This document shows positions 24,995 through 33,654 of a stretch of DNA of 41,568 nt, piece after piece. Position numbers and translations under genes: made by a program. The stretch is taken from positions 1 through 41,568 of the forward strand of contig NZ_VEGP01000051.1 in assembly GCF_007679495.1 (NCBI RefSeq), written 5' to 3'. The number at the start of each line of letters is the position of its first letter. Within the stretch, counting starts at the first letter, position 1. The DNA comes from Paenibacillus sp. 32O-W. Lineage in GTDB: Bacteria > Bacillota > Bacilli > Paenibacillales > NBRC-103111. Under the pieces are notes generated by a model. That model did no database searches and was not told the origin of the DNA. It saw nothing but the letters and a program-made list of their open reading frames with translations.

Positions 24995-26047
24995 ATGAAA
25001 CTTAGAAAATTATTTCCATTAATGATTGCAGTGCCGCTTCTGTTCTCTGCATGCGGAGGACAGGGCAATTCAGGGGGAGCGTCGCCGAAGCCGGAAGGTG
25101 CAGGTGAATCCAAACCGGAACAAACCCAAACGGTTAAAGTCGGAATTGCTCAGCTGGTAGAGCACCCGTCTCTGGATGCGATTCGCGAGGGCTTCCTGGC
25201 CGCACTGAAGGATAATGGGTACGAAGACGGCAAGAACATGGAGCTGGATTATCAGAATGCCCAGAATGAACCGCCTAACAACTTGTCTATTGCGCAAAAA
25301 ATGGCTGGCGACAAGAAAGACCTGATTCTGTCCATTGCTACTTCTACCTCGCAGGCCATCGTCCAGCAGGTTAAAGACACTCCGGTGCTGTTCGCGGGAG
25401 TTTCCGATCCGCTCGGAGCCAAGCTGATATCCAATATGGACAAGCCTGGCGGCAATGTTAGCGGATCTGCCGATTACAATCCGGAAGCCATTGTCAAGCT
25501 GATGGATTTTATCGCCGCGGAGTTTCCCGATGTGAAGACGGTCGGATCGGTCGTTAACGAAGGAGAGCCGAATTCTGTAGTTATGATCGACAAGGCGGAG
25601 GAAGCGTTGAAGAAGCATGATATTAAATTGATTCGGAGAGCCGCCACGAACACTTCTGAAGTGAAGCAGGCGGCGGAATCGCTCGTTGGAAATGCGGATG
25701 CCATCTTTATCGCACTGGACAACACCGTAGTCAGCGCGGCAGACGCGATCATCCAAGTAGCTAACGACAAGAAGATTCCTTTCTTCTCCAGCGACCGGGA
25801 TACGGTGGAGAAAGGCGCGATCGCGACCTACGGCTTCAAATACTATGATCATGGCTACCAGGCCGGAGAGATGGCTGTCGAAATTTTGAAGAACGGCGCC
25901 AATCCCGGAGATATGAAGGTAACTCTCCCGGATAAGCTCGACCTGATTATTAATGTAGAAGCCGCCAAAAATCAAGGAGTGGAAATTACCGACTCCATGA
26001 GAAACAAGGTTCAGGATAAAAACAACATTTTGAATGATTCGAAATAA
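24995..26047 (+). CDS. ABC transporter substrate-binding lipoprotein (ABC_sub_bind family, TrpX-like)
   Basis: A 350-residue lipoprotein that captures the ligand for the importer. The lipobox is FSAC (modified Cys20), followed by a Gly/Pro/Glu-rich linker to about residue 45. The mature part has VKVGIAQLVEHPSLDAIREG, then LDYQNAQNEPPNN, TPVLFAGVSDPLGAKL and ADAIFIALDNTVVSAAD, the typical order of the ABC_sub_bind family. Streptococcal TrpX belongs here, but members with other ligands exist. RBS GGGGAGGG precedes the ATG. First gene of a three-gene operon. Confidence 0.88.
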   Translation: MKLRKLFPLMIAVPLLFSACGGQGNSGGASPKPEGAGESKPEQTQTVKVGIAQLVEHPSLDAIREGFLAALKDNGYEDGKNMELDYQNAQNEPPNNLSIAQKMAGDKKDLILSIATSTSQAIVQQVKDTPVLFAGVSDPLGAKLISNMDKPGGNVSGSADYNPEAIVKLMDFIAAEFPDVKTVGSVVNEGEPNSVVMIDKAEEALKKHDIKLIRRAATNTSEVKQAAESLVGNADAIFIALDNTVVSAADAIIQVANDKKIPFFSSDRDTVEKGAIATYGFKYYDHGYQAGEMAVEILKNGANPGDMKVTLPDKLDLIINVEAAKNQGVEITDSMRNKVQDKNNILNDSK

Positions 26048-26116
26048 AGCATGACAGGGAGCGGCTGATCCTATATGGTCCCCGCTCCTTATTCTGTTGG
26101 CAGGAGGGTTTACATC

Positions 26117-27079
26117 GTGATTGAAAGGCTGCTATCGGCTGGTTTGGGCTCTATCGAGCTCGGTTTGCTATATGCACTGATGGCTCTTGGTGTTTATATT
26201 ACGTTTAGAATATTGAATTTCCCCGATTTGACGGTGGACGGCAGTTTTACAACAGGGGGCGGCATCGCCGCAATTATGATTACTAGCGGATATTCCCCCC
26301 TGCTGGCTACCGTTTGCGCTTTTGCCGGCGGAATGCTGGCCGGAGCGTGCACGGGTCTGCTGAATACCAAAGGGAAAATTAACGGCCTGCTTTCCGGAAT
26401 ATTAATGATGATAGCCTTATACTCCATTAATTTAAGAATAATGGGCAAGCCGAATATTTCTTTGTTGGGTGAGAAGACCGTGTTCAGCAATCTCGGCAAC
26501 CTCATCCCGTTTCTAAGCCAAACCTGGAATATTATTATCGTGCTGGTCGTCATTGTTCTTATCGTCAAGCTGCTGCTGGATTGGTTTCTTTACACCGATT
26601 TCGGATTGGCTTTAAGGGCAACGGGAGATAACTCGCGTATGATCCGCAGCTTCGGGGCCAATACGGATACGACTACGATTGTCGGAGTCAGCTTATCGAA
26701 CGGATTAGTGGCCTTATCGGGGGCATTGGTTGCGCAGCAATCCGGATTTGCGGATACGACGATGGGAATAGGGATGATCGTTATCGGGCTCGCTTCCGTC
26801 ATCATCGGGGAGACGCTGTTTGGCGCCAGAAGGGTTATCATAGCGACATTGGCGGCGGTTCTTGGCTCGATCGTTTACCGCTTCGTCTATGCGCTCGGTC
26901 TGCAAATGAGCTGGTTGAAGGCGTCCGATTTAAAACTGCTGACGGCGCTTATTGTTATCTTGGCATTAACTCTGCCTATGATTAGAAATTCTTTCAAGGC
27001 CAAATCGCTGGCACGCAAAAGAATTATGCAGCTGGAGAAGGACGGCGCCGGGCGGACAGTAAGCGGAGGTGGACGATAA
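26117..27079 (+). CDS. ABC transporter permease (BPD_transp_2 class, TrpY-like)
   Basis: A 320-residue integral membrane subunit with about nine helices. GSIELGLLYALMALGVYITF and RILNFPDLTVDGSFTTGGGI are the conserved start of this permease group; ALRATGDNSRMIRSFGAN and GLASVIIGETLFGAR follow. The start is read as GTG 26117 because AGGAGGG lies eight bases upstream; an in-frame start 42 bases earlier lacks a site. It ends one base inside the ATPase gene (TAATG), so the two are translationally coupled. Confidence 0.88.
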   Translation: MIERLLSAGLGSIELGLLYALMALGVYITFRILNFPDLTVDGSFTTGGGIAAIMITSGYSPLLATVCAFAGGMLAGACTGLLNTKGKINGLLSGILMMIALYSINLRIMGKPNISLLGEKTVFSNLGNLIPFLSQTWNIIIVLVVIVLIVKLLLDWFLYTDFGLALRATGDNSRMIRSFGANTDTTTIVGVSLSNGLVALSGALVAQQSGFADTTMGIGMIVIGLASVIIGETLFGARRVIIATLAAVLGSIVYRFVYALGLQMSWLKASDLKLLTALIVILALTLPMIRNSFKAKSLARKRIMQLEKDGAGRTVSGGGR

Positions 27080-27873
27080 TGCTGAGAGTGGAACAGGTAT
27101 CGAAACTGTTTAACCCTGGAACCCCTGATGAGAAGGCGGCTCTTTCCCAAATTAATCTTCACTTGAATCCGGGGGATTTCGTAACGATTATCGGAAGCAA
27201 CGGCGCGGGAAAGTCTACATTGATGAATATGATCTCGGGAGTACTCCTGCCGGACACGGGCAGGATACAAATTGGCGGCCGGTCGGTCGAAATGCTGCCG
27301 GAGCATCGCAGAAGCCGATGGATCGGCAGAGTTTTCCAGGACCCGATGGCGGGAACTGCCCCGCATATGAGCATTCAAGAAAATTTGGCGATGGCTTATG
27401 CCCGGAATAAAGGCCGCGGGCTCAGCCTGGGTGTAAATTCCAAGAAGAAGGCCCTGTTCCGGGAGCAGCTTCAGCGGCTGGGGATCGGGCTGGAAAATCG
27501 GTTAACCGCCAAAGTCGGTCTGTTGTCCGGGGGAGAAAGGCAGGCGCTCAGCTTGCTTATGTCGACCTTTACCAAGCCGGATATTTTGCTATTGGATGAG
27601 CATACGGCCGCATTGGATCCTTCCCGTGCCGAGCTGATTACACGATTGACCAAGGAAATCGTAGAAGAATCCAAGTTAACGACATTGATGGTTACCCATA
27701 ACATGGAGCAGGCGATTCGACTGGGCAATCGGTTGATTATGATGGATAAGGGAAGAATTATTCTCGATGTACCCGCCGAAGAGAAGAAAAATTTGACGGT
27801 GGAAAGATTGCTGCAGGAATTTGAAAGAATACGCGGAGTTAAGCTGGCGGACGATCGGGTGGTTCTCGGGTAA
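27079..27873 (+). CDS. ABC transporter ATPase (TrpZ-like)
   Basis: A 264-residue ATPase. Walker A is GSNGAGKST (residues about 38-46). The Q-loop is in RVFQDPMAGTAPHMSIQENL, where PMAGT is typical of this group. The signature is LSGGERQALSLLM, Walker B is ILLLDEHTAALDP, and the H-loop is MVTHNMEQA. DEHTAALDP instead of DEPTSALDP is characteristic of the ATPases that partner with ABC_sub_bind proteins. It overlaps the permease stop by one base and is followed by a terminator. Ligand unknown. Confidence 0.9.
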   Translation: MLRVEQVSKLFNPGTPDEKAALSQINLHLNPGDFVTIIGSNGAGKSTLMNMISGVLLPDTGRIQIGGRSVEMLPEHRRSRWIGRVFQDPMAGTAPHMSIQENLAMAYARNKGRGLSLGVNSKKKALFREQLQRLGIGLENRLTAKVGLLSGGERQALSLLMSTFTKPDILLLDEHTAALDPSRAELITRLTKEIVEESKLTTLMVTHNMEQAIRLGNRLIMMDKGRIILDVPAEEKKNLTVERLLQEFERIRGVKLADDRVVLG

Positions 27874-27993
27874 ATCATTATTCAAAGAGACCATGTCTCC
27901 GTGACCGGCTAGTTTCGGCAGCGGTTAATCCCGCTATTTCGGGGCCGGCCCACAAGGTTATAAGGACGGTCCGGCTCCAAATTATAAGCAAAG

Positions 27994-28034
27994 AAGCCTC
28001 CAATACCGCCAAAGGTGGGGATAGAGGCTTTTTC
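27994..28034. terminator. Terminator between convergent units
   Basis: AAGCCTC / GAGGCTT stem followed by TTTTT on the plus strand. A-rich sequence on the other side could serve the minus-strand gene. Confidence 0.8.
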
Positions 28035-28064
28035 CTACCTGATTCCGAATATCTCCGAACAGCT

Positions 28065-28200
28065 TCAGTTCTTCTCCGCCGGAGCATAGGGACCATAGTC
28101 AAGAGTCTCAAAATGTTCCTTCAAAAAACTGGTCGGCCCACCTTATCCCAGCCTTGCTTGTTAATCTGAAGAAGTCCCATTCTTCCTCACGTAACGGCAT
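28065..28200 (-). pseudogene. Small gene broken by a one-base shift in a T6 run
   Basis: Starts at ATG with AGGAGGAGATTACA before it, 12 bases after the GyrI-like gene. It reads MPLREEEWDFFRLTSKAGIR, WADQFFEGTF and then stops. Removing one T from the six-T run (28123-28128 on the plus strand is AAAAAA) gives WADQFLKEHFETLDYGPYAPAEKN and a stop at 28065. The second reading looks like real protein on both sides of the run, so a 44-residue ancestral product is likely. It is either a frameshift mutation, a homopolymer sequencing error, or slippage-controlled. I do not recognise the family. The span of 136 bases is three times 45 plus one, as expected. Confidence 0.65.
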
Positions 28201-28212
28201 TGTAATCTCCTC

Positions 28213-28701
28213 CTAGGAATTTTTCAGAGCAATATAGATATCTACTTGTGCGTTGGCGGGATCTTGGCATCTGGCGTCGTAATATTCAAAGTCGCCGGTG
28301 AAAGAACGCAGTGAATGTGTACGATCCCACTCCCATATTTCCTGCCACAGCCGGGGGACAACCTGCGAGATATCTCCTCTTTCCGTTGTGAATACCGCAT
28401 ATTTCGAAGCGGGTATAGTACACGCGGTCATTCCTTCGGGAACAGGATCGGTAGAGCTCGCTTGGCAGCCTAACAATATGGAGTACATTCCGGATGCTCC
28501 GTTCTCGTAGTCTGTATAGACTCCATAAGTGACGCCGGGGTTCAATGAATTAGGGATTCGGTTCATTACCTGTTCTTCATAAAATTGCTGCCATAAGCCC
28601 GGAATCAAGGCCTCGTTGGAGGCTTCACGCTGATTGCTGGTGCGCACGGATATTCCGATGAACCGGAGCTCCTCTTTCGATATCATTCTGGGAGTTGCCA
28701 T
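28213..28701 (-). CDS. GyrI-like effector-binding domain protein
   Basis: A 162-residue stand-alone AraC-effector-binding/GyrI-like domain. These bind small hydrophobic ligands as ligand domains of regulators, or inhibit gyrase in the E. coli namesake. Matching parts are FIGISVRTSN, VTYGVYTDYENGASGMYSIL, MTACTIPASKYAVFTTERGD and VVPRLWQEIWEWDRTHSLRS, ending in YYDARCQDPANAQVDIYIAL. There is no DNA-binding domain. ATG 28701 is chosen because AAGGAGAC lies seven bases upstream; an in-frame ATG 18 bases earlier overlaps that site. It is co-directional with the small frameshifted gene downstream. Confidence 0.82.
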   Translation of the reverse strand: MATPRMISKEELRFIGISVRTSNQREASNEALIPGLWQQFYEEQVMNRIPNSLNPGVTYGVYTDYENGASGMYSILLGCQASSTDPVPEGMTACTIPASKYAVFTTERGDISQVVPRLWQEIWEWDRTHSLRSFTGDFEYYDARCQDPANAQVDIYIALKNS

Positions 28702-28719
28702 AGACGATGTCTCCTTCAT

Positions 28720-29017
28720 ATGAAAATAGTTGTTATTCTTCTACCGTATAGTTGTCTATAAGTATCTGCATACTTTCATCGACAAACTGTACGTCCTTGG
28801 CAGGACGCCGATAGCCGATTCTTCTTGTAGAATAACAAACAAGTGTTCCTGTGTAAAGTGATTTGTCGGCGGTTTGCAAGGGGATAAGGCGGGGGAAGGT
28901 GCGATAAGTTTAGCCGTTATAGACAAAAAGGGACGTCCGCGGCAATTTTCAACAGCGGACATCCCTATGTACGTTTAACTTGAAGTCTATTTCATCAAAC
29001 CGTGATGGGTACTCTTA
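28720..29017. other. Intergenic region upstream of the GyrI-like gene
   Basis: Holds the terminator of the large secreted-protein gene and the untranslated region of the GyrI-like gene. I could not place a secure promoter, and no further gene is supported. Confidence 0.3.
28929..28966 (-). terminator. Terminator of the secreted propeller protein gene
   Basis: AGGGATGTCCGC / GCGGACGTCCCT stem (minus-strand reading, one mismatch) followed by TTTTTGTC. Confidence 0.82.
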
Positions 29018-31654
29018 CTATCGTTTGTTCCCGTTTTGCGATTGGGCCGGACGAACTTGTACCTTGAACTGGGCGGATTCCGATTCATATTTCACGGTAA
29101 TATGTCCGGTTCCCGGTTTAACGGTACGAATCAGGCCTTCCGGGGTCAGTTCGACCGAACCCGGGCCTTTCTTGACGGTGTAGGACGCTAGTTCCGTCAC
29201 ATCCTCACGGGTTCCGTCAGCATAGACGGCGGTTACATGAAGCTGATATTCCTCGCCGACTATCAATGCGCGCTCCGGAGAGGCGATCTCTATGGATACC
29301 AACTCCTTCACTGAATTCTGGACAAGCACGGTTCGAGTCACACTCTTATCCCCATAAGAAGCCGTGATTTCGGCAGTGCCGGGCCGCAAAGCCTGAATTT
29401 GCCCATTCTCAATCGCGACTATTCCATCGGGCGATGCCGTCAGTCGAGCGTGTTCCGTCACATCTGCCGAAGCTCCGAACAGATCGACAGTCACGCCGAG
29501 GGAATGCTTCTCCCCAACGGCAAGCTGTTCGGGGACCGTCAAGGTTAATCCGGTGACCGTTTCGATTTTCGGCAGCTTCTTCAACCGGGTGGCCTGTACG
29601 AAATACAAGTTATCCTCCGAGTCCAGTGCAATCATGGGACTGTCGATCCCAAGCCGCTTATGCATCAGAGTATGCGGATCGACAACCGTTAAACGGCCGG
29701 CTATATTGGTATATAAAAATCCGTCTTGTCCCCAGCGAATATAAACCGGGCGCCACATACCGTAATTATCAATCTCCGGATAAATGTTCTTATGCTTGAC
29801 GATTTCCAAAGTGTCAGGATCGAGAGCGAACAGAACTCCGTTAGCCGCTCCCCAGATCAAACCGTCCTCGGGACCGACCGTCAGCCCGCTGATCATCGGT
29901 ACTCTGTTTAACCCGTCCAGCTTCAGATCGAACTCCGTCAGCTTCTGCTTGCCTTCCACATCCCATACGAACAGCTTGGCCCGGGAAGCGATCGGGTCAT
30001 CCCCCAGCCCGCCATTAATGGTGGTGGAACCATATATTTTTCCATCCTTATAAGCAAGGCCCGCAATACTCTGATTCTCTACGACATGGCGATAGGATTC
30101 AACAACGGGTTGGCCTGCTTGGCGGGAAGCCTCCGGATCATAGATCGTCAGGGAGCCTCCGTGCTGGCCGTACAATGGAATGGTGCCGACGAACAATTTG
30201 CCGCCTCCGCTGGTGACGATAAACGGCCGATCCTGTTCATCAGGGATATAGAACACGGATTTCGGTCCTGTGGTGGAGGACAAGGGCTGTGTAGTATCCC
30301 ATGCGGCTATATCCGCTTTCGGATACAACCCGAAATACATCGTGTCGCCCAATGCTCCCATGCCTTCGGCCTGGCCGAGAGGGAAGTGGACGAACGTATC
30401 GGTTGCCGGGTCATACTGTGCCCCGATTGTCCCCATATAGCTGCTGATATAGAGCTTGCCGTCGGGACCGGTTTCCAAGCTCTGCAAATTGTTGGCCTGA
30501 CCTTCCGCGAGAGTGCGGATAACGCCTTTTTTCCCGCTATCGGGATCAAGCAGAAGCACTTTACCGTCATAAGAAATAGTAACCATGGCCGTATCCGGGA
30601 AATCCGGCTGGTTGGCCACCTTCAGCCAAGCGCTGCTGCGAATGGAGTTATCGAACGGAATCGATTTCTTCTCGGTCAGAGTCTCGACATCGATCTCATA
30701 GAGGTGGCCGTCTTTCTTGGACGTATAGACCTTCCCGTTATGCTCCGGCGTAACTGCCAGCAGCCCGCGAACATTTGTAATAATCGTATCCTTCCATTCT
30801 TCTTTATCCAAATCGTACACCAGCATGGCAAAAGGGCCGTTGAAGAACGCAAACAGGTAGTGGTCGACGACAGTCATTCCGTAGGTCGTCCCCATCGCAT
30901 TGTATTTGCCGCCATATTCCGGTCGGCTTGCCGGCTCGGGCAGCTGGAGCTGGGTCTTCTCTCCGGTAGCCGGGTTAATCTTCCATACCCGTCCATTGAT
31001 GCTTCCGGTTCCGGCATAGACGTGGCCTTGGTAATAAGCGATCGAGCGAACATAATCCTCGGGCTTGCCATCATCGCCGGGAGTCGTACCGTCATCAACG
31101 CGTCCGCCAAGCAAATCCGTTATTTCCAGCGTATTCGCATCGATCCGGAACACTCTTCCGCCTATCGACTTGGAATAGATTCCTCCATAGACGTTGCCAT
31201 TCTCATCGGAGGTCAGCGCCCAGATGGACTCGGTGCCTTTGATCGGCACGCCCAGATCAGTAATCGTCCCGGTTGCCGGGGAATACATGAACATCTTGGC
31301 AGAAGCTCCGATGAAGACGCGGCCATCCGGAGTGACGACGTGGCTCCAGGAGCTGGAGGTTCCGGGCAGCGGGAAGGAGCGGAGCAGCTGCTGATTGTCG
31401 ATGTCAATGACGTTGAAAATAGCCGGGGCACCGCCTGAAGCGCTGCCTGACACCGTTGTATAAATGACATTGGCTCCCTCTTCTTTGCCAAATGCCACAT
31501 CAACAGTCTGCACGGTTTGGATCGGAGAGCCCAGATCGATAGGCTGCAGCTGCTGCTCTGCGGCCTCTGCTCTGGAAGCTCCTCCTGCGAACAAGCTGCC
31601 CGCGATCAGGCAGCCGCTGAGCATGGCCAGAATGGTTTTGCGAGGCTTCCACAT
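29018..31654 (-). CDS. Secreted beta-propeller protein with C-terminal Ig-like (Big_2-type) domains
   Basis: An 878-residue exported protein. A Sec signal peptide covers residues 1-32 (basic start, hydrophobic core, ASRAEA cut before AEQQ). Residues about 35-670 hold many strand-rich modules such as GGRVFRIDANTLEITDLLGG, GRVWKINPATGEKTQLQL, GHLYEIDVETLTEKKSI and GVLFALDPDTLEIVKH, consistent with one or two beta-propellers of the PQQ/YVTN kind. Residues about 690-870 form two Ig-like domains (AVGEKHSLGVTVDLFGASAD, then VGEEYQLHVTAVYADGTRED). It is divergent from a sugar importer, with a cre-like site before it, so it probably handles a polysaccharide outside the cell. No catalytic motif is visible; it could be a lyase-like or binding protein. 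Confidence 0.75.
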   Translation of the reverse strand: MWKPRKTILAMLSGCLIAGSLFAGGASRAEAAEQQLQPIDLGSPIQTVQTVDVAFGKEEGANVIYTTVSGSASGGAPAIFNVIDIDNQQLLRSFPLPGTSSSWSHVVTPDGRVFIGASAKMFMYSPATGTITDLGVPIKGTESIWALTSDENGNVYGGIYSKSIGGRVFRIDANTLEITDLLGGRVDDGTTPGDDGKPEDYVRSIAYYQGHVYAGTGSINGRVWKINPATGEKTQLQLPEPASRPEYGGKYNAMGTTYGMTVVDHYLFAFFNGPFAMLVYDLDKEEWKDTIITNVRGLLAVTPEHNGKVYTSKKDGHLYEIDVETLTEKKSIPFDNSIRSSAWLKVANQPDFPDTAMVTISYDGKVLLLDPDSGKKGVIRTLAEGQANNLQSLETGPDGKLYISSYMGTIGAQYDPATDTFVHFPLGQAEGMGALGDTMYFGLYPKADIAAWDTTQPLSSTTGPKSVFYIPDEQDRPFIVTSGGGKLFVGTIPLYGQHGGSLTIYDPEASRQAGQPVVESYRHVVENQSIAGLAYKDGKIYGSTTINGGLGDDPIASRAKLFVWDVEGKQKLTEFDLKLDGLNRVPMISGLTVGPEDGLIWGAANGVLFALDPDTLEIVKHKNIYPEIDNYGMWRPVYIRWGQDGFLYTNIAGRLTVVDPHTLMHKRLGIDSPMIALDSEDNLYFVQATRLKKLPKIETVTGLTLTVPEQLAVGEKHSLGVTVDLFGASADVTEHARLTASPDGIVAIENGQIQALRPGTAEITASYGDKSVTRTVLVQNSVKELVSIEIASPERALIVGEEYQLHVTAVYADGTREDVTELASYTVKKGPGSVELTPEGLIRTVKPGTGHITVKYESESAQFKVQVRPAQSQNGNKR

Positions 31655-31682
31655 GAATAATCATCTCCCTTGATATGATCGT

Positions 31683-31698
31683 TTGAAATCGTATTCAT
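31683..31698. promoter_or_regulatory. cre-like site before the secreted propeller gene
   Basis: TTGAAATCGTATTCAT matches WTGNNARCGNWWWCAW at all but one position and lies 29 bases before the start codon. It suggests CcpA repression by a roadblock or promoter overlap. Confidence 0.5.
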
Positions 31699-32175
31699 TA
31701 AGCGGTTGCAAAATAGAAAACTCATTCTCCTTTCTTCGAAATCCTCCCTAAATTACCATAGTTTATCCGTTTCGTATTTGTCCCCAGCCATTTACTTTCG
31801 TATCCAAAGTTGCTGTGCCGCGAGCATCTTCCTTCTTAGCTCTCCCTTCACTTGTTTTAAAGTGCCATTATAGTTCTCAACGGAAGGCAGGAATTCCCAA
31901 TGCTCGGGCTGCCCGGATGAAGCAGGACAGGGAAAGGAGCTTGAGCAAGGGGCCGATTGGAAGCGGCGCTTTAAATGGCCGGTTTTCCGCAATTCTTAAC
32001 GGATAGGCCTATGAATTCGGACAAAAGTCCACGGGCGGCGGGGGAAGATCAGACCAGCAAGAAGTGCGGGAGAAGCCTTCTTAGGAACGGTGCAATAGGA
32101 GAAAAATAAACCAAAAATAAACTAAATTTGGACAATTATTCAAGTTTAATGGATTATTTTTCAAACAACCTGACA

Positions 32176-32191
32176 TTGTATGCGTTATCAT
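32176..32191. promoter_or_regulatory. cre-like site before the sugar importer
   Basis: TTGTATGCGTTATCAT matches WTGNNARCGNWWWCAW at 15 of 16 positions. It is about 47 bases before the start codon, where the promoter should lie, so it fits classical carbon catabolite repression. Confidence 0.6.
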
Positions 32192-32237
32192 AAATTAGCA
32201 TCTTCGGTTAATCACTAAACTAAAAGGAGGTCATCCC

Positions 32238-33542
32238 ATGCGTAAAATTGCCATGCTGTTAAGCGCTGCGGTTATTGTTTCGGCAGCAGCGTGTTCGTCG
32301 GGAGGCGTCAAAGAGCCGGGTGAGGGAGGAGAGGGCGATGCCGGAACGGGCGGTAAGGACAAGAAGGTGGAACTCAGCTTCTGGTACGGCTGGACTGGCC
32401 CTGAGGGCGAAGCACTTGAACAATTGATCAAAGAATTCAACGAGACTCATGACCATATTCAAGTGAAAGGGCTAAGCCAGAGCGATTATCAGAAGCAGTT
32501 GACCGCCATTACCGGAGGCAACCCGCCTGATATCGCTTCCCAATTCGGGCAGAATGTGACGTCCTGGGGAGTCAAGGGGGCGATGCAGCCGCTGGATGAA
32601 TATATCAAGCGGGATCAGGTTGATTTGAATGACTTTGTGCCGTCCGCGCTTTCCACTGCGCAGTATGAAGGTGTAACTTACGCATTGCCTATCGCCATGC
32701 ATGTGTCGATGCTGTTCTACAATAAAGACTTGCTGAAGGAGGCCGGCCTGGAAGGTCCTCCCGAGACGATCAGCGATCTGAAATTATATATCGACAAGCT
32801 GAGTGTCGTTAAAGAGGATGGCCGCTTGGAGCGGCTCGGCTTATGGCCGGGAACGGACGCCTATACGTTCACTCAAGTATTCGGAGGCAAATTCTGGGAC
32901 CCGGACAAGAAAGAAGTCACCCCCGAGGATCCGGGCTTCAAGCAGGCGGTTCAGCTTTCCAAAGAGCTGTGGGATAAATTCGGAAGCGAAAATCTGGACC
33001 GGTTCTCTGCTTCACTGGGCAAATACCAATCGGCCCAAAATCCGTTGTTCGCCGGCAAGTATGCGATGGCCATTGACGGAGAGTGGCTTCCGACCTTCAT
33101 CAAGCAGTTTGCTCCGAATCTGAACTATGGTATTGCCCCGATTCCTTATGATGAATCCAAGCCGGAGCGGAAGAATGCAGGCAACATTAACACTAGCGTG
33201 TTTTATATTCCCAAGGGAGCCAAGCATCCCGAAGAATCATGGCAGTTCTTGAAATGGCTGACGGAGAAGGAGCAGATGGTCAAATTTACGGCGGCCATCG
33301 GCAATTTGCCGACCCGGGTCTCGGCGCTGGATGATCCGGCCTATAACGATGTGCCCGGCTTCAAGGAATTTACCGAGTACGCCAAAAGTCCGAATATGGG
33401 CTCCTTCCCGTCCCTTCCGTTCATGAATGAATACATGGACGAAATATCCAAGAGATTTAACGATATTCTTAGAGGAAAGGTTGAGCTCGACGAAGGGCTG
33501 AAGCAGATCAAGGAGAAGATCCAGCCGCTGGTTCAGCCCTAG
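32238..33542 (+). CDS. Sugar ABC transporter substrate-binding lipoprotein
   Basis: A 434-residue extracellular binding protein (family 1). The lipobox is SAAAC (modified Cys19), then a Gly/Glu/Lys linker to about residue 40. The mature part begins VELSFWYGWTGPEGEALEQL and includes GNPPDIASQFGQNV, YALPIAMHVSMLFYNKD and HPEESWQFLKWLTEKEQMV. RBS AAAGGAGGTCATCCC precedes the ATG. It heads an operon with two permeases, and a small hairpin follows it. The sugar is unknown; the neighbouring secreted protein suggests an oligosaccharide. Confidence 0.9.
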   Translation: MRKIAMLLSAAVIVSAAACSSGGVKEPGEGGEGDAGTGGKDKKVELSFWYGWTGPEGEALEQLIKEFNETHDHIQVKGLSQSDYQKQLTAITGGNPPDIASQFGQNVTSWGVKGAMQPLDEYIKRDQVDLNDFVPSALSTAQYEGVTYALPIAMHVSMLFYNKDLLKEAGLEGPPETISDLKLYIDKLSVVKEDGRLERLGLWPGTDAYTFTQVFGGKFWDPDKKEVTPEDPGFKQAVQLSKELWDKFGSENLDRFSASLGKYQSAQNPLFAGKYAMAIDGEWLPTFIKQFAPNLNYGIAPIPYDESKPERKNAGNINTSVFYIPKGAKHPEESWQFLKWLTEKEQMVKFTAAIGNLPTRVSALDDPAYNDVPGFKEFTEYAKSPNMGSFPSLPFMNEYMDEISKRFNDILRGKVELDEGLKQIKEKIQPLVQP

Positions 33543-33604
33543 GCTGCGATTGATCAGGTTGGCACGGTCGATACATGCAAAATAACGCTGCGCCGCGAAG
33601 GGGA

Positions 33605-33619
33605 CTGTACGCGGTACAG
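33605..33619 (+). other. Intercistronic hairpin behind the binding-protein gene
   Basis: CTGTAC-GCG-GTACAG stem-loop in the 112-base gap before the first permease. It may stabilise the binding-protein message or partly end it. Confidence 0.4.
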
Positions 33620-33654
33620 AAGCGGGGAAAGAATGAGAAGAAAGGAGACCGATC

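Larger units (their letters stand above)
31655..32237. other. Divergent control region of the carbohydrate cluster
   Basis: Contains a cre-like site near each flanking gene and AT-rich stretches before the importer. A minus-strand open frame (31792-31992) has no ribosome site. No gene or known RNA was recognised. Confidence 0.4.

Noticed and set aside
30086-31438. Long plus-strand open frame of 450 codons opposite the secreted propeller gene
   Set aside because: Mirror of the real gene's codon pattern; no ribosome site, and the opposite protein has a signal peptide and domains.
31792-31992. 66-codon minus-strand frame in the divergent control region
   Set aside because: No ribosome site and no recognised motif, although the composition looked mildly protein-like.
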